A stretch of 5,538 nucleotides of DNA from NCBI GenBank assembly GCA_014376325.1, contig JACMRP010000098.1:1-5538 (forward strand), written 5' to 3'. Below are positions 3,720 to 5,538 of the stretch, in pieces (position 1 is the stretch's first letter; every line of letters begins with the position of its first letter). The notes beneath the pieces are model-generated. The model made no database searches. It was given only the letters and a program-made list of their open reading frames with translations, and was not told where the DNA came from. This DNA is from Pseudobdellovibrionaceae bacterium. Lineage in GTDB: Bacteria > Bdellovibrionota > Bdellovibrionia > Bdellovibrionales > Bdellovibrionaceae. Position numbers and translations under genes: made by a program.

Positions 3720-5538
3720 TTTTTTTTAAAGCTATAAAAAGAAGCCTCACCTTTTGGGTGGGGCTTTTTGTTTTTTGTCTGATGTATTTTCCACATAGCA
3801 GAGCGAACGCTTCGGAGATGTGGGAGGACCCTGTATGGATACGGTTGGTACAATACCGCAAAAGTCTGCTTGGAAAATACGAAAGTCCTGCCGAATCGGC
3901 GAAGTTCTTTTTATCCCCCGAAGGCCGAACTCGCCCGGACCTTGAGTTCGTCGCGACCGTCAAAGATCTTCAAGATAACACAAAGAAAATTAAATCAAGA
4001 GACGGACGTTTTGAAGACCTGGTCGCATGCGTTTTTCCGGCACGTAAAATTTGGCTGGAGAAAAAACTGGGCACCAAATTTCCCTCACCTAATTGCGAAC
4101 GTTTTGAACGGTTTAAAGAAATCTTAGCGCCGCAGTCGCTTACCTATGTTTTTTCTTCTTACTATTTGAATAATCCTGCTTCGGCATTTGGGCATACATT
4201 TTTGCGAATCAATAAGGCGCCTTCATCGAAGGATGGCGAACGATACGAGTTATCAGACTACGGCGTCGGTTACGCAGCAGAGAAGGTGAGCGAGAATCCC
4301 CTCGTGTATTCCTTTCTGGGAGTGAGTGGTCTGATGCCCGGAACCTTTGACATCAATCCTTACTATTATAAAGTTCGAGAATATAATGATTTTGAATCAC
4401 GGGATCTTTGGGAATACGATCTGAACTTTAACCCCGAAGAAGTAACAATGGTGATTGCCTATATCTGGGAGCTTCTTGATGTCGGATTCAACTATCATTA
4501 CTTTAGCGAAAATTGCTCCTACCGGATATTGTCCCTTTTTGAAGTGGCACGCCCGAGCTTAGATTTGACGGCGCATCTGAAATCCCAAGTCATGCCTGCC
4601 GATACGGTTCAAACTTTATTCGAACAAGCGGGACTAATAACGAATATTCACTTTCGTCCTTCTGTCCGTGCCACTTTTGAAAATCGTTACCGTGGTTTAG
4701 ATTCCGAATCTAAGAAAAGTTTACGGCAGTTTGCTCGCGATGAATCTGTTGACCAAATTATTCTTTCCGCTGATACGGGTTCACAACGTAGCCGGTTAGA
4801 CGCCGCAATGGATTACATCGATTTCCGATACCCAAAAGAAATCATGAGGAAAGAGGGAAAGTACTTTTTCAAAAAACAAGTATTGGCCAAACGTGCAAGC
4901 CTGGGGGGCGCTTCCGATACGCTGAATGTACCGGCCCCCTTTTCCGAAGCGCCTCACGACGCTCAGGGGTCTAGGAGACTCGGCATCGGTTACCGTGAAG
5001 TTAACGGGGAACAATTCTATAGGCTGGACGCAAAGCTCGCCCTTCACGATTTATTAGATCCGAAATTAGGTTACCCACCTACTGCGCAAATTACCATGGG
5101 CGAATTTGCGATAACGTGGAATGCAAAAAACCGTGAAGTTGCCCTTGATCGAGTGAATCTTTACGAGGTTATATCACTTTCACCGGTGGATGATTTTATA
5201 CAAGGAACGTCTTGGCGTTTGAAATTTGCGAATGAACGGGGAGTCGAGAACAACTGCGTTGGTCTTTGCCGGTGGACGGAGCTGAGCGGCGGTAGCGGCG
5301 TGACGAAAACTTTTTTTGGCGATTTAGATTTGACCTTGTGGGGACGAGTGGCGACTCTAACCAGTTCAGACTTTAAGGAAGACACTTGGCGTGCAGGTGT
5401 GGGACCAGGAGCGTCCATTCGTTGGAATAGGGACCGCTTCGCGCTGTGGGCGGAAACTTTTTACCGGTACGATTATAAGGGTGCTGCATCAGAATTCCGA
5501 CGACATTCGCTCGGAATAAATTGGAGCTTCGGAAAACA
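3707..5538 (+). CDS. DUF4105 / Lnb-like periplasmic thiol enzyme with C-terminal beta-barrel-like domain, 3' end cut
   Basis: Open to the right edge; 610 residues from the TTG at 3707. The first ATG (3782) gives a product beginning MYFPHSRANA|SEMW, which keeps a signal-peptidase site but lacks the hydrophobic core. The same frame upstream supplies it: basic K8, K11 and R12, then LTFWVGLFVFCLMYF. I therefore prefer TTG 3707; GTG 3758 or an unusual ATA 3734 are alternatives, and none has a good ribosome site. The N-terminal domain (about 37-130, with FFLSPEG at 67-73) resembles the DUF7843-type leader. The DUF4105/Lnb domain (about 145-330) has AFGHTFLR (H163) and YFSENCSYR (C270), the His-before-Cys order of circularly permuted NlpC/P60-like enzymes. 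In Bacteroides, Lnb is reported as a lipoprotein N-acylating transacylase. The last 180 residues form alternating aromatic strands ending HSLGINWSFGK, like an outer-membrane barrel. Only a few residues are probably missing. The substrate here is unknown. Confidence 0.82.
   Translation, partial: MPRLVFFKAIKRSLTFWVGLFVFCLMYFPHSRANASEMWEDPVWIRLVQYRKSLLGKYESPAESAKFFLSPEGRTRPDLEFVATVKDLQDNTKKIKSRDGRFEDLVACVFPARKIWLEKKLGTKFPSPNCERFERFKEILAPQSLTYVFSSYYLNNPASAFGHTFLRINKAPSSKDGERYELSDYGVGYAAEKVSENPLVYSFLGVSGLMPGTFDINPYYYKVREYNDFESRDLWEYDLNFNPEEVTMVIAYIWELLDVGFNYHYFSENCSYRILSLFEVARPSLDLTAHLKSQVMPADTVQTLFEQAGLITNIHFRPSVRATFENRYRGLDSESKKSLRQFARDESVDQIILSADTGSQRSRLDAAMDYIDFRYPKEIMRKEGKYFFKKQVLAKRASLGGASDTLNVPAPFSEAPHDAQGSRRLGIGYREVNGEQFYRLDAKLALHDLLDPKLGYPPTAQITMGEFAITWNAKNREVALDRVNLYEVISLSPVDDFIQGTSWRLKFANERGVENNCVGLCRWTELSGGSGVTKTFFGDLDLTLWGRVATLTSSDFKEDTWRAGVGPGASIRWNRDRFALWAETFYRYDYKGAASEFRRHSLGINWSFGK
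3735..3777 (+). terminator. Intrinsic terminator of the DUF3015 gene, overlapping the next reading frame
   Basis: A 10-base-pair stem pairs 3742-3751 (AAGCCTCACC) with 3757-3766 (GGTGGGGCTT), including one G-U pair, around a TTTTG loop. It is followed by a T-rich tract to about 3776 and preceded by an A-rich run that can extend the pairing. It starts about 20 bases after the DUF3015 stop. It also lies in frame inside the extended DUF4105 gene, where it would encode part of the signal peptide. Confidence 0.85.

Noticed and set aside
3670..4127. Reading frames on both strands at the start of the DUF4105 gene (minus 3670-3963, plus 3870-4127)
   Set aside because: The DUF4105 frame runs through both without a stop and carries family motifs; the others are very basic and motif-free.
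4796..5418. Two minus-strand frames opposite the C-terminal half of the DUF4105 gene
   Set aside because: Antisense to the barrel-like domain; no start signal or recognisable domain.

Overview
The window looks like a piece of a Gram-negative chromosome. It carries an outer-membrane-type lipoprotein, two Sec-exported proteins, and a periplasmic enzyme whose C-terminus looks like an outer-membrane beta-barrel. The mix of families (DUF883, DUF3015, a DUF4105/Lnb-like protein and a lysozyme-fold lipoprotein) and the moderate GC content would fit a Bdellovibrio-like bacterium. That assignment is inference from gene flavour, not from a marker gene. There are no tRNA or rRNA genes, insertion sequences, CRISPR arrays or phage structural genes.

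Layout. (1) Positions 1-814, plus strand: the C-terminal part of a YegS/DgkB-type lipid kinase overlaps by one base (TAATG) with a compact RNase HI gene that keeps all its catalytic residues. (2) Positions 807-3114, minus strand: four genes read leftward. A DUF883 (ElaB/YqjD-like) protein is followed closely by a two-helix membrane protein, which overlaps a 170-residue protein of unknown function. After an 80-base gap comes a lipoprotein with a lysozyme/chitosanase-like catalytic region. The last gene overlaps the RNase H gene tail to tail by 8 bases. (3) Positions 3115-3260: a divergent promoter region with a tandem repeat. (4) Positions 3261-5538, plus strand: a well-expressed-looking DUF3015 protein with promoter, ribosome binding site and terminator, then a large DUF4105 (Lnb-like) protein that runs off the right edge.

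The theme is the cell envelope: lipid phosphorylation, membrane-anchored DUF883-type proteins, a peptidoglycan or glycan hydrolase candidate, and a thiol enzyme of the NlpC/P60-like fold tied to lipoprotein acylation in a related family. The most unusual feature is at 3707-3817. The reading frame of the DUF4105 protein continues upstream of its first ATG, through the intrinsic terminator of the DUF3015 gene, and there encodes what looks like the missing signal peptide.
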